Assembly (NCBI GenBank): GCA_004555855.1
Contig: SFJQ01000015.1
Span: forward strand, 1-23,689
Source: [Eubacterium] saphenum
Lineage (GTDB): Bacteria > Bacillota > Clostridia > Oscillospirales > Ruminococcaceae
Reading direction: 5' to 3'
Length of the DNA stretch: 23,689 bases
Shown: piece after piece, positions 1 through 7,455 of the stretch
How positions within the stretch are numbered: position 1 is the first letter of the stretch
Layout of the letters: each line of letters starts with the position of its first letter
Notes under the pieces: model-generated
Told to the model about the DNA's origin: nothing
Database searches by the model: none
The model's input: the letters and a program-made list of their open reading frames with translations, nothing else
Made by a program: the position numbers and the translations under genes

Positions 1-18
1 ATTAGGAGGAAATAAATT

Positions 19-369
19 ATGACAATCAGACCTTTGGCAGACAGAGTTGTAATCAAAGCAGTCGAGGCGGAGGAAACGACCAAGAGCGGGATTATCCTCA
101 CGGCAGCTGCACAGGAAAAGCCGTCTATTGCGGAAATCGTAGCAGTAGGTCCCGGCGGAATGGTTGACGGAAACGAAGTAAAGATGTTCGTTAAAGTTGG
201 CGAAAAGGTGCTTATCAGCAAGTATGCGGGAACGGAAGTTAAGGTTGACGGCGTTGAGTACTCAATCGTTAAGCAGGACGATATTCTCGCGGTAGTTGAA
301 ACAGCTCCCGAGGCGAAAAAGCCCGCTGCAAAGAAGACCGCTGCAACAAAGCCGGCAGCTAAGAAGTAA
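19..369 (+). CDS. groES: Co-chaperonin GroES (Hsp10) with a Lys/Ala-rich C-terminal tail
   Basis: GroES caps the GroEL double ring in the cytoplasm and takes part in ATP-driven folding of client proteins. The protein opens with the family signature IRPLADRVVIK, has the mobile-loop region around residues 16-35 (EETTKSGIILT) that contacts GroEL, and the core ends with DDILAVVE near residue 94, where the family normally stops. About 22 further residues follow, made mostly of Lys, Ala, Pro and Thr (KKPAAKK, TKPAAKK), so the protein is 116 residues instead of the usual 94-97. The start is set by an AGGAGG sequence at 5-10. groEL follows after 40 bases with its own GGAGGAG, so the two form the usual operon. 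The promoter and any CIRCE element lie outside the window. Identification is certain; a role for the tail is unknown. Confidence 0.97.
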   Translation: MTIRPLADRVVIKAVEAEETTKSGIILTAAAQEKPSIAEIVAVGPGGMVDGNEVKMFVKVGEKVLISKYAGTEVKVDGVEYSIVKQDDILAVVETAPEAKKPAAKKTAATKPAAKK

Positions 370-409
370 ATAAACGGATTAATCCGATTACATTGGAGGA
401 GAAGAAATT

Positions 410-2041
410 ATGGCAAAGGATATCATTTACGGAGAAGAAGCAAGAAAGGCGCTTCAGAAGGGCATCGACACACTTGCCGATACCGTTAAAATCACGCTCG
501 GTCCTAAGGGCAGAAACGTAGTTCTGTCGAAGAAATACGGCGCTCCGCTGATTACAAACGACGGCGTTACGATTGCAAAGGAAATCGAGCTTGAAGACGC
601 TTTTGAGAATATGGGCGCAGCACTTGTAAAGGAAGTTGCAACCAAGACAAACGACGCAGCAGGCGACGGTACAACGACTGCTACCCTGCTTGCTCAGGCA
701 CTCGTTCGCGAGGGAATGAAGAACATCGCTGCCGGCGCAAACCCGATGGTTGTAAAGAAGGGTATGAAGAAGGCTGTTGACGCAGCAGTTGATGAAATCA
801 AGAAAAATTCCAAGAAGGTTGCGGGAACCGCGGATATCGCGAGAGTTGCGACAATTTCCGCAGGCGATGAGTTCATCGGCAAGCTGATTGCAGACGCAAT
901 GGAAAAGGTAACGGCAGACGGCGTTATCACTCTCGAGGAGAGCAAGACTGCTGAAACATACAGCGATGTTGTTGAGGGAATGCAGTTCGACAGAGGCTAC
1001 ATTTCGCCTTATATGGTAACCGATACCGATAAGATGGAAGCAGTTCTCGACAACCCCTATATCCTCATCACCGACAAGAAAATTTCTTCCATTCAGGACG
1101 TTCTTCCGCTGCTTGAGCAGATTGTTCAGTCGGGCAAGAAGCTCCTCATCATCGCCGAGGACGTTGACGGCGACGCTCTGACCAACCTTATCCTCAACAA
1201 GCTCCGCGGTGTATTCACCTGCGTTGCTGTAAAGGCGCCCGGCTTTGGTGACAGACGCAAGGAGATGCTCCGTGATATCGCAATCCTGACGGGCGGCGAG
1301 GTTATCACCGAGGAGCTTGGTCTTGACATCAAGGACACTCAGATTTCTCAGCTCGGTACTGCAAAGCAGGTTAAGGTTCTGAAGGAGAACACGATTATCG
1401 TTGACGGCGCAGGCAAGTCTGCCGATATCAAGGCAAGAGTTGCTGAAATCAAGAACGCTATCGATAACACGACCTCCGAGTTCGACAAAGAAAAGCTTCA
1501 GGAGCGCCTTGCAAAGCTCGCGGGCGGCGTTGGCGTAATCAAAGTCGGCGCGGCAACCGAGGTTGAGATGAAGGAGAAGAAGCTTCGCATCGAGGACGCT
1601 CTCGCGGCAACAAAGGCAGCTGTTGAGGAGGGTATCGTAGCAGGCGGCGGAGTAGCACTGCTGAATGCAATGCCTGCTGTACAGAAGGTCATTGACACGC
1701 TCGAGGGCGATGAAAAGACAGGTGCAGCAATTGTACTGAAAGCACTTGAAGAGCCTGTACGTCAGATTGCGCTGAATGCAGGAGTTGAGGGTTCTGTAAT
1801 CATCGATACTATTATTAAGAAGAAGACAGTTGGCTTCGGCTATGACGCTTACAGCGAGACTTACGGCGATATGATTAAGAAAGGCATCGTTGACCCTGCA
1901 AAGGTAACACGTTCTGCACTTCAGAATGCTTCTTCCGTAGCGGAGATGGTACTGACGACGGAGAGTCTGGTTGCGGATAAACCCGAGCCCGAGGCACCCG
2001 CGGCGGCAGCACCCGCAGGCGGAATGGGCGGAATGTATTAA
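410..2041 (+). CDS. groEL: Chaperonin GroEL (Hsp60)
   Basis: This is the ATPase ring subunit that encloses and folds unfolded proteins together with GroES. Length (543 residues) is normal. Visible family landmarks are the N-terminal VKITLGPKGRNVVL segment near residues 27-40, the ATP-binding GDGTTTATLLAQ near 86-97, the intermediate-domain stretch around GIVAGGG, and the flexible Gly/Met C-terminus GGMGGMY. It starts at an ATG seven bases after the TTGGAGGAG ribosome site in the groES-groEL spacer. A strong intrinsic terminator lies 25 bases after the stop. No anomaly was seen. Only one groEL copy is in the window. Confidence 0.99.
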   Translation: MAKDIIYGEEARKALQKGIDTLADTVKITLGPKGRNVVLSKKYGAPLITNDGVTIAKEIELEDAFENMGAALVKEVATKTNDAAGDGTTTATLLAQALVREGMKNIAAGANPMVVKKGMKKAVDAAVDEIKKNSKKVAGTADIARVATISAGDEFIGKLIADAMEKVTADGVITLEESKTAETYSDVVEGMQFDRGYISPYMVTDTDKMEAVLDNPYILITDKKISSIQDVLPLLEQIVQSGKKLLIIAEDVDGDALTNLILNKLRGVFTCVAVKAPGFGDRRKEMLRDIAILTGGEVITEELGLDIKDTQISQLGTAKQVKVLKENTIIVDGAGKSADIKARVAEIKNAIDNTTSEFDKEKLQERLAKLAGGVGVIKVGAATEVEMKEKKLRIEDALAATKAAVEEGIVAGGGVALLNAMPAVQKVIDTLEGDEKTGAAIVLKALEEPVRQIALNAGVEGSVIIDTIIKKKTVGFGYDAYSETYGDMIKKGIVDPAKVTRSALQNASSVAEMVLTTESLVADKPEPEAPAAAAPAGGMGGMY

Positions 2042-2065
2042 TTTCCGGCTATTGCGAATAAAACT

Positions 2066-2096
2066 TGCCCCTTGCTTTATGCGAGGGGCATTTTTT
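2066..2096 (+). terminator. Intrinsic terminator of groES-groEL
   Basis: A ten-base-pair stem (TGCCCCTTGC paired with GCGAGGGGCA, one G-T pair) with a five-base loop is followed directly by six T residues. It lies 25 bases after the groEL stop codon and should end the chaperonin transcript. Confidence 0.9.
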
Positions 2097-2168
2097 CATA
2101 CTAAAAATCTTGCGCAAAGCGAAAAAATCAAAGTGGTGAGTTCCAATGGAAAAGCATTCAAAACCGAC

Positions 2169-2192
2169 AAAAAATCCCCTCAAAAGAGGGGA
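2169..2192 (-). terminator. Intrinsic terminator of rnpB
   Basis: Read on the minus strand, the stem CCCCTC-TTTT-GAGGGG is followed by ATTTTTT. It lies just beyond the 3' end of the RNase P RNA and in the correct orientation to end it. Together with the groEL terminator it separates two convergent transcripts. Confidence 0.85.
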
Positions 2193-2204
2193 GAGAAAAC
2201 AGTA

Positions 2205-2566
2205 AAAACGCTGTTCATCGATAAGCCGGGTTCTGTCGAGTATAATCATCTATCTAGCTCACTCGTCGCCGGGTGAGTCAAGCCGCCTTAAACGGGGCGC
2301 GCCGAGCAGACGCGTTGTTCCCCGAACCAATCGGCGTTGCATCGGGTAGGGTTTACATGGCAGCTCGGTCTCCCGAACTCCGGTGAGCTCTTACCTCGCC
2401 TTTCCACCCTTGCTGTGACTGTAAGCAGTCACGGCGGTATATCTCTGTTGCACTGGCCCTAAGGTCGCCCTCGGCTGACGTTATCAGCTACCCTGCTCTG
2501 TGATGCCCGGACTTTCCTCAGCACGTTCGCACGCGCCGCGATTATATAACGAACAGCGCTCGTTAC
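2205..2566 (-). ncRNA. rnpB: RNase P RNA, bacterial type A
   Basis: This is the catalytic RNA that removes 5' leaders from precursor tRNAs. On the minus strand the universally conserved GAGGAAAGUCCGGGC segment (about 2506-2520) and the distal ACAGAACCCGGCUUAU segment (about 2220-2237) are both present, as are the GAGGGCGACC and GGGUGGAAAGGCGAGG stretches in between. The ends pair to form helix P1: CGCTGTTC at 2551-2558 with GAACAGCG at 2209-2216. The overall layout fits type A, the form usual in Clostridia, rather than the Bacillus type B. It has its own promoter upstream and a terminator downstream. The exact ends are estimated from P1 and the promoter, to within about ten bases. Confidence 0.95.
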
Positions 2567-2572
2567 GATAAT

Positions 2573-2601
2573 ATTGTACCACAAACGAGCGAAAAATTCA
2601 A
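2573..2601 (-). promoter_or_regulatory. Sigma-A promoter of rnpB
   Basis: On the minus strand TTGAAT (2596-2601) and TACAAT (2573-2578) are separated by exactly 17 bases, and the predicted start near 2566 lies just before helix P1 of RNase P RNA. Confidence 0.8.
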
Positions 2602-2695
2602 GACCCCGCGCGAAAAAAACGCAAAAAGCATCAGGGAATGTTCGAAAAACACATAATTGCCTTGAAATTTACACATAATTTTCATAAACCAAATC

Positions 2696-2724
2696 TTGAC
2701 AAACAAAGAGTATTGTATTATAAT
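2696..2724 (+). promoter_or_regulatory. Consensus sigma-A promoter of the acyl-CoA synthetase gene
   Basis: A perfect TTGACA (2696-2701), 17-base spacer and perfect TATAAT (2719-2724). Transcription should begin near 2731, giving a leader of about 60 bases. Because the -10 box lies there, an in-frame TTG at 2724 cannot be the start codon of the gene downstream. Confidence 0.88.
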
Positions 2725-2789
2725 TGATAATAGCGGTATTATACACATTTGGGAAAAACCGCGAATTATGGAAGGGAATTTTTGAAAGA

Positions 2790-4457
2790 ATGGACGTTGA
2801 GTCATATCATCTCAATTTTGTAACAGAAGAATACAACGAAGACGGGAGCTTGAAAAAATTCGGCATAAAGTATCCCGAAAACTTCAATTTCGGGTATGAC
2901 ATCATAGACAAATACGGGGAGCTTGAACCCAATCGCCGTGCAGTAATGTGGGTTGACCTGAAGGGTAACGAAAAGACGTTCACTTACGGGGATTTGTCGC
3001 GGCTGTCAAACAAGGCGGCAAATATGTTTCTGGCGCAGGGAATAAAAAAGGGCGACCACGTAATTCTGGTAATGAAGCGCCACTATCAGTTCTGGTACAC
3101 GATGATGGCGCTGATAAAAATAGGCGCAATAGCAATACCCGCGACCTATCTTTTGACCGTGAAGGATTTCGTGTACAGAATGGACGCTGCCGATGTAAAA
3201 GGCGTTGTGGCAACGCACGACGGCGAGGTGTGCGACTTTATCGACGCAGCCGATGAAAAAACCAAGGGCGACCTCAAGTGCAAGTATATCGTAAACGGCA
3301 CAAAAGAGGGCTGGCTTTCGTTTGACGAGGAAATCGAAAAATACCCCGATACGCTTGAAAGGATACCGACAAAAGCGGACGAGATTTTCCTTTTGTATTT
3401 CACAAGCGGCACAACGGGCTACCCGAAAATGGCTGTCCACGACCACACGCTCGCTCTTGCACACATTCAGACGGCAAAGCATTGGCAAAAGGTCTGCCCG
3501 AACGGAATACACCTGACGGTTTCGGACTCGGGCTGGGCAAAATCCGCGTGGGGAAAGCTCTACGGACAGCTCGCGATGGGAACATGCGTTTTCGTGTACG
3601 ATTTCGACAAGTTTATACCCGAGAATATGCTCGCGATAATGGAGAAATACAAAATCACGACATTCTGCGCGCCGCCGACGATGTACAGATTTTTCATCAA
3701 TGCGGGGTTGGAGAAATACGATTTGTCCAGCCTGAAGTACTGCAATATCGCCGGAGAAGCGCTTTCGGCGGAGGTTTTCAACCGTTGGAAGGAAGCGACA
3801 GGCTTGGAGCTGATGGAGGGATTCGGTCAGACGGAAAGCACCTGCCTTATCGGAAATATAATCGGAATGAAGCCAAAGCCCGGTTCTATGGGCAAGCCGA
3901 CGCCGCTCTATGACATTGATTTGGTGGACAAGGACGGAAATTCGGTACCTGCGGGAGTTGTGGGCGAGATTGTTGTAAAGGGCGATTACGAGCACACTCC
4001 GGGGCTTTTCCGCGGCTATTACAACAACGAAGAAGCAACGCAAAAGGTTTGGTACGATGGAATGTACCACACGGGCGATACCGCGAAGCGTGACGAGGAC
4101 GGGTATTACTGGTACGTTGGACGAAACGATGACGTAATCAAGTCGAGCGGATACCGAATAGGACCGTTTGAAATCGAAAGTGTACTGGTGACGCATCCGG
4201 CAGTTCTGGAGTGCGCGGTTACAGGCGTTCCGCACCCGATACGCGGCGAGGTTGTAAAGGCAACAATAGTGCTGACGGAGGGATATGAGCCGACGGAGGA
4301 GCTGAAAGTTGACATACAGAACCACGTTAAGAGGAACACAGCGCCTTACAAATACCCGAGAGTTGTGGAGTTTGTGAAGGAGCTTCCGAAGACGATAAGC
4401 GGAAAGATACGCCGAGTTGAGATACGCGAAAACGACAAGGACAAGAACTTCAAATAA
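2790..4457 (+). CDS. AMP-forming acyl-CoA synthetase (medium-chain/acetyl-CoA synthetase-like)
   Basis: This enzyme of the ANL adenylation superfamily activates a carboxylic acid with ATP to an acyl-adenylate and transfers it to CoA. The P-loop-like A3 motif YFTSGTTGYPK is at residues about 203-213, GFGQTE (A5) lies mid-protein, YHTGD (A7) and KSSGYRIGPFEIE (A8) follow, and the C-terminal PKTISGKIRR carries the catalytic Lys at about 539. Its sequence resembles the medium-chain acyl-CoA synthetase branch; substrate cannot be read from sequence. The ATG at 2790 was chosen (555 residues) because longer in-frame starts fall in the promoter; a GGAAGG lies 14 bases upstream. It is a single-gene unit with its own terminator, convergent with the polyketide-like block. 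Whether it supplies acyl-CoA to that block is open. Confidence 0.9.
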   Translation: MDVESYHLNFVTEEYNEDGSLKKFGIKYPENFNFGYDIIDKYGELEPNRRAVMWVDLKGNEKTFTYGDLSRLSNKAANMFLAQGIKKGDHVILVMKRHYQFWYTMMALIKIGAIAIPATYLLTVKDFVYRMDAADVKGVVATHDGEVCDFIDAADEKTKGDLKCKYIVNGTKEGWLSFDEEIEKYPDTLERIPTKADEIFLLYFTSGTTGYPKMAVHDHTLALAHIQTAKHWQKVCPNGIHLTVSDSGWAKSAWGKLYGQLAMGTCVFVYDFDKFIPENMLAIMEKYKITTFCAPPTMYRFFINAGLEKYDLSSLKYCNIAGEALSAEVFNRWKEATGLELMEGFGQTESTCLIGNIIGMKPKPGSMGKPTPLYDIDLVDKDGNSVPAGVVGEIVVKGDYEHTPGLFRGYYNNEEATQKVWYDGMYHTGDTAKRDEDGYYWYVGRNDDVIKSSGYRIGPFEIESVLVTHPAVLECAVTGVPHPIRGEVVKATIVLTEGYEPTEELKVDIQNHVKRNTAPYKYPRVVEFVKELPKTISGKIRRVEIRENDKDKNFK

Positions 4458-4461
4458 CAGG

Positions 4462-4490
4462 AAAGCCGCTCGATTTGGGCGGCTTTTGTT
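4462..4490 (+). terminator. Intrinsic terminator of the acyl-CoA synthetase gene
   Basis: Stem AAAGCCGCTC/GGGCGGCTTT (ten pairs with one T-G) with a GATTT loop, then TTTTGTTT. It starts five bases after the stop codon. Confidence 0.88.
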
Positions 4491-4541
4491 TACAGGACGA
4501 GATTTGAGAAAAAACCCGGCAGGCATTGCAAGCAGACTCGG

Positions 4542-4641
4542 GGCTTCTGCGAAGCCAAGGCATTTTCGGCGGCGTCGAGCCGCCGAAAATGCGCGGGTGA
4601 AGCCACGCCCGTTAAAGCGGGACGTGCGTGGCTTCACCCGC
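4542..4641. repeat. Cluster of three perfect hairpins between convergent genes
   Basis: Three inverted repeats lie end to end. GGCTTC/GAAGCC (4542-4556) has a three-base loop. A 14-base-pair perfect stem (4560-4573 with 4579-4592) has a five-base loop. A 16-base-pair perfect stem (4593-4608 with 4626-4641) encloses a small inner CCCG/CGGG stem. None is followed by a T tract in either direction, so they are not ordinary terminators. The sequence is GC-richer than its surroundings and holds no credible gene. It resembles REP/BIME-type palindromic elements in form, but no second copy was found in this window. Confidence 0.75.
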
Positions 4642-4656
4642 ACGCTAAGAGCCAAG

Positions 4657-4681
4657 AAAGCCGCCCAATCCGAGCGGCTTT
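4657..4681 (-). terminator. Intrinsic terminator of the minus-strand lipid/polyketide operon
   Basis: On the minus strand AAAGCCGCTC-GGATT-GGGCGGCTTT forms a ten-pair stem with one G-T pair, starting seven bases after the stop of the flavoprotein gene. Its T tract (TTTCTT) is short. It is nearly the reverse complement of the terminator at 4462-4490. Confidence 0.75.
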
Positions 4682-4687
4682 ACGATT

Positions 4688-5404
4688 TCACTTTACCCTG
4701 CGTTTTTCTTCCCAGTGCGCCGCGGTAATCGTTTCAAAACCCTTCGGCGATAAAATCGGCTTTGCAACGCGATTTTTGGTTTCCTCGGAAAGAGAAAGCT
4801 TTTCCGCGAACTCCTCGCCAGCTTTTTTGACATCGTTGAGATACCCGTCGCGCTGACGCTTGGCGTTGCCCGAGATAAAAAGCTCGCCCTGCCCGCACAA
4901 AATCGCCGTGAACTTCCCCTTGCCGCAAATCAGGTCCAGCTGGTTCAAAAGCGCGGGATAAACGGCGTTCGCGTCAACATACCCGCAGGACGAAATCACG
5001 ACAAGTTTCTTTTCTAGCAGACTTTTCTCGCGCAGCTCGTGAAAACAGATGTTCCGCTCCTCGACAATATTCCCGAGATACGGCATCATAAACGGCAAGC
5101 AGCGGTCTGTCATAGTCTTGAGCTTTGACGGCATACCGAAAAAGTACAGCGGAAAGCTCTCGACAATAATATCGGCAGCGAGAATTTTCCCGCGAAGGTC
5201 CGCCATATCGTCGTTAATAACGCAGCGCCCGTCCGTTTTCCCCCAGCACGAATAGCACCCCAAACACGGCTTTATATCGAGCTTTTGAAGCTCCGCGACA
5301 TCAATTTCCGTTCCCTCGGGAAAGCCGCTCAAAAAAGCGCGCGTGACGTTCATGGTGTTGGATTTTTCACCCTTAGGACTGCCGTTAATCACAAGAATTT
5401 TCAT
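4688..5404 (-). CDS. FMN-dependent NAD(P)H oxidoreductase with a CX2CX2CX6C motif
   Basis: The 238-residue protein has a flavodoxin-like fold: it begins with a beta strand and the FMN-phosphate loop INGSPKGEKSNT (residues 6-17), then CLGCYSCWGKTDGRC (about 47-61), in which four Cys are spaced CX2CX2CX6C. That spacing is similar to iron-sulfur flavoproteins, so a 4Fe-4S cluster is possible, although many FMN reductases of this family keep these Cys without a proven cluster. FPLYFFGMPSKLK (about 84-96) is the usual FMN-ring loop. The ATG overlaps the stop of the PPTase gene (ATGA), so the two are translationally coupled and it is the last gene of the block. A tailoring or redox role for the block's product is inferred from position only. 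Confidence 0.8.
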   Translation of the reverse strand: MKILVINGSPKGEKSNTMNVTRAFLSGFPEGTEIDVAELQKLDIKPCLGCYSCWGKTDGRCVINDDMADLRGKILAADIIVESFPLYFFGMPSKLKTMTDRCLPFMMPYLGNIVEERNICFHELREKSLLEKKLVVISSCGYVDANAVYPALLNQLDLICGKGKFTAILCGQGELFISGNAKRQRDGYLNDVKKAGEEFAEKLSLSEETKNRVAKPILSPKGFETITAAHWEEKRRVK

Positions 5405-6060
5405 CGGTTCTCCTCAATTTCGGCAAGTTCATCAACACTCAGCTGCGGTCTGTTGATACTGTACCGATACTTCTCGCCGCAAACAAAAATCACGCCGTCA
5501 AGGAAAAGCTCCCCGCTTAAATCGGCAGCTTTGAGCGCGTCAAAAATATCCGAGCCTGCGCGTTTGACATAAGCCTCGCGGTGCGTCCAGGCAGTGAAAA
5601 ACAAATCGGGATTGAAGCGGCTTTTCTCGAAATCACGAAGTTCCTTCTCGTTCATAAAAGCGCGCGAAAGCTCCTGCATTTTCTCTTGGGAATAATCCCT
5701 GACGCGCTGCACATCGCAGCCAATCGTGACGTCCTCGCTGCTGTTTCCCATTGCCAGCGCGCAAAGAGCGCAGCCCTCGCTGTGGGAGATGCTGAAATCG
5801 AGATTATCCGCAGAAACGTGCGGACGATTTCGCTCGTCAACCGTGATGACAAGCCCCGAGCGGTCGATTTTGTTCTTCTGAAGCAGCCCGTCGAGGAGCA
5901 AAAACCCGCAAGCGCTGTCGCAAAACGCTTCCTTGCGCTTCGCCAGAATCATCTGAAAATAGTCCACGGACTGGGCGCCATAGTTCTCCATCGCGTTTTC
6001 GACGCGCATACGCATAAAGTTTCCGCCCGTGACGATACAGGACGCAAAATCAATTTTCAT
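5401..6060 (-). CDS. Sfp-type 4'-phosphopantetheinyl transferase
   Basis: Enzymes of this family move the phosphopantetheine arm of CoA onto the conserved Ser of carrier proteins. The Mg-binding and catalytic motifs are present: GCDVQ at residues 114-118 (the family usually has G-[IV]-D-[ILV]-E), and WTHREAYVK at 158-166 with Glu162 and Lys166. ISHSEG at 91-96 matches the SHS substrate segment. At 219 residues it is a full Sfp-type enzyme, not the short AcpS that serves fatty acid synthesis. It starts 12 bases after the dehydratase stop and overlaps the flavoprotein start by four bases. The ACP in this block is the obvious substrate, which suggests the block provides its own carrier-protein activation. 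Confidence 0.87.
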   Translation of the reverse strand: MKIDFASCIVTGGNFMRMRVENAMENYGAQSVDYFQMILAKRKEAFCDSACGFLLLDGLLQKNKIDRSGLVITVDERNRPHVSADNLDFSISHSEGCALCALAMGNSSEDVTIGCDVQRVRDYSQEKMQELSRAFMNEKELRDFEKSRFNPDLFFTAWTHREAYVKRAGSDIFDALKAADLSGELFLDGVIFVCGEKYRYSINRPQLSVDELAEIEENR

Positions 6061-6072
6061 AGCAAACTCCGA

Positions 6073-6525
6073 TTATTCGCCGTAAACGGCACTTTTTTCC
6101 ATAGATGTAAAGAGCATACTGCCCTTCGCCTTAACCACGCCGTCAACCGAAATTTTCGCTTCAAATTCATAAGCGGCAGCGCTTGCCATAACGCAGTTTA
6201 CGGCAATCTGAAGGGTATCTCCCGGAATAACGGGCTTCAAAAACTTAAAATCCTTGACCTTTAAGAGAACGTAGAGCTTGTTTTCATCGGAAGCGGCACT
6301 CTCCGGCGCAATAACCAGACTGCAAAGCTGCGCGGCGCTCTCGATGAGCAAAACGCCCGGCATAATCGGCGCGTCGGGGAAATGCCCGATAAAATACGGC
6401 TCGTTCACGGAAACGTTTTTGATGCCGACCGCGCTCTTGTTCGGTTCAAGCTCGGTGACCCGCTCAATCATCTGAAACGGCGGGCGCTGCTTGATACGCT
6501 TGTTTATTTCAAGTAAATTCATCAT
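6073..6525 (-). CDS. fabZ: FabZ-like 3-hydroxyacyl-ACP dehydratase (hot-dog fold)
   Basis: This enzyme dehydrates 3-hydroxyacyl-ACP to trans-2-enoyl-ACP. The single hot-dog domain has the classic NEPYFIGHFPDAPIMPGVLL segment with catalytic His48 and, 14 residues on, Glu62, the same spacing as in FabZ. The start at 6525 (first of two adjacent ATGs) follows GGAG by five bases and gives 150 residues; a longer in-frame start would run into fabG and lacks a ribosome site. It begins ten bases after the fabG stop. It may be specific to the product of this block rather than the housekeeping FabZ, because the other core fatty-acid genes are absent here; that is an inference from context. Confidence 0.9.
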   Translation of the reverse strand: MMNLLEINKRIKQRPPFQMIERVTELEPNKSAVGIKNVSVNEPYFIGHFPDAPIMPGVLLIESAAQLCSLVIAPESAASDENKLYVLLKVKDFKFLKPVIPGDTLQIAVNCVMASAAAYEFEAKISVDGVVKAKGSMLFTSMEKSAVYGE

Positions 6526-6535
6526 AAAATCTCCA

Positions 6536-7273
6536 TTACAAACTAAGTCCGCCGTCAAGGACGAGAACCTGTCCCGTCATATAGCCGAACGCGTCCGAGC
6601 AAAGCGCCGCGACAACGGAAGCAACCTCGTCAGCCGTACCGAAGCGGCCTGTCGGTACTTCCTTGAGATAAGCTTCGCGCTTGTCCTCGGGAATTGCGTT
6701 AATCATCTCGGTTTCGATAAATCCGGGCGCAACCGCATTCACGGTGATATTTCTCGGCGCAAGCTCCTTTGCAAGAGTCGCGGTCATCGAGTTCACCGCG
6801 CCCTTTGTCGCCGAGTAAACGCCCTGTCCCTCGACCGCGAGAACCGAGCTTACCGATGAAATGTTGACGATTTTTCCGCCCGTTTTCATCATCTTAAGCG
6901 CGGCAGCCTGCGCGCAGTGGAAGTAGCCCTTGATGTTGATGTCAAGGCTCTTCGAGAGGCTGTCCTCGTTAATCATCAGCAGATACGCGTCATCGACCAC
7001 GCCTGCGTTGTTGACGAGAACATCAAGCCTGCGAAACGTCTTAGTAACCTCGCGGAACATATTCTGAACCGCCTTCAAATCCGAAGTATCCGCCTGAACG
7101 GCGATAGCTTTTCTGCCCATTTTCTCAATTTCCGCGACAACCTCCTCGGCTTTCTGGGAATTTGAGTTATAATTCACGCAAACATCATAGCCGTTTTCGG
7201 CAAGTTTGAGAGCGCACGCGCGACCGATACCGCGGGAAGCGCCCGTAACCAGAGCAACCTTATTTTCTTCCAC
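6536..7273 (-). CDS. fabG: FabG-like 3-oxoacyl-ACP reductase (SDR family)
   Basis: This NADPH-dependent ketoreductase reduces 3-oxoacyl-ACP to the 3-hydroxy form. The classical short-chain dehydrogenase landmarks are complete: TGASRGIG at residues 10-17 (cofactor binding), NNAG at 88-91, and the catalytic Ser140, Tyr153 and Lys157 (YSATK), followed by PGFIETEM and a GGL C-terminus. Length (245) is standard for FabG. The start is a GTG at 7273 preceded by a weak AGGT site. It is separated from the ketosynthase gene by 182 bases (7274-7455) in which no credible gene or T-tract terminator was seen, only small hairpins such as GCCGA/TCGGC. The dehydratase follows ten bases after the stop. Confidence 0.93.
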   Translation of the reverse strand: MEENKVALVTGASRGIGRACALKLAENGYDVCVNYNSNSQKAEEVVAEIEKMGRKAIAVQADTSDLKAVQNMFREVTKTFRRLDVLVNNAGVVDDAYLLMINEDSLSKSLDINIKGYFHCAQAAALKMMKTGGKIVNISSVSSVLAVEGQGVYSATKGAVNSMTATLAKELAPRNITVNAVAPGFIETEMINAIPEDKREAYLKEVPTGRFGTADEVASVVAALCSDAFGYMTGQVLVLDGGLSL

Positions 7274-7455
7274 GTCAACCTACTTTCTTCAACAATGCGC
7301 CGAGTATTCGGCATTTTCCCGCGAGCCGAAACCGCCGTTCAGCTCGCACCGGCTTAATCTTCAAAACAACGGAACGCCGCCGCAGTCCCCGCGGTTTTCA
7401 CCGAAGACCTTTTCGTTCACCGTCAAAATCCATTTTTTCAACAACCGCTGTTTCG

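Noticed and set aside
2724..2789. Upstream in-frame TTG start for the acyl-CoA synthetase
   Set aside because: It overlaps the -10 box of the promoter, so it cannot be in the transcript.
3006..4655. 549-codon open frame on the minus strand opposite the acyl-CoA synthetase
   Set aside because: It mirrors the codon bias of the plus-strand gene, has no ribosome site or family motif, and the synthetase has all catalytic motifs, a perfect promoter and a terminator.
7274..7455. A possible small gene between the ketosynthase and FabG genes
   Set aside because: All minus-strand frames are short, with no ribosome site; only small hairpins were visible.
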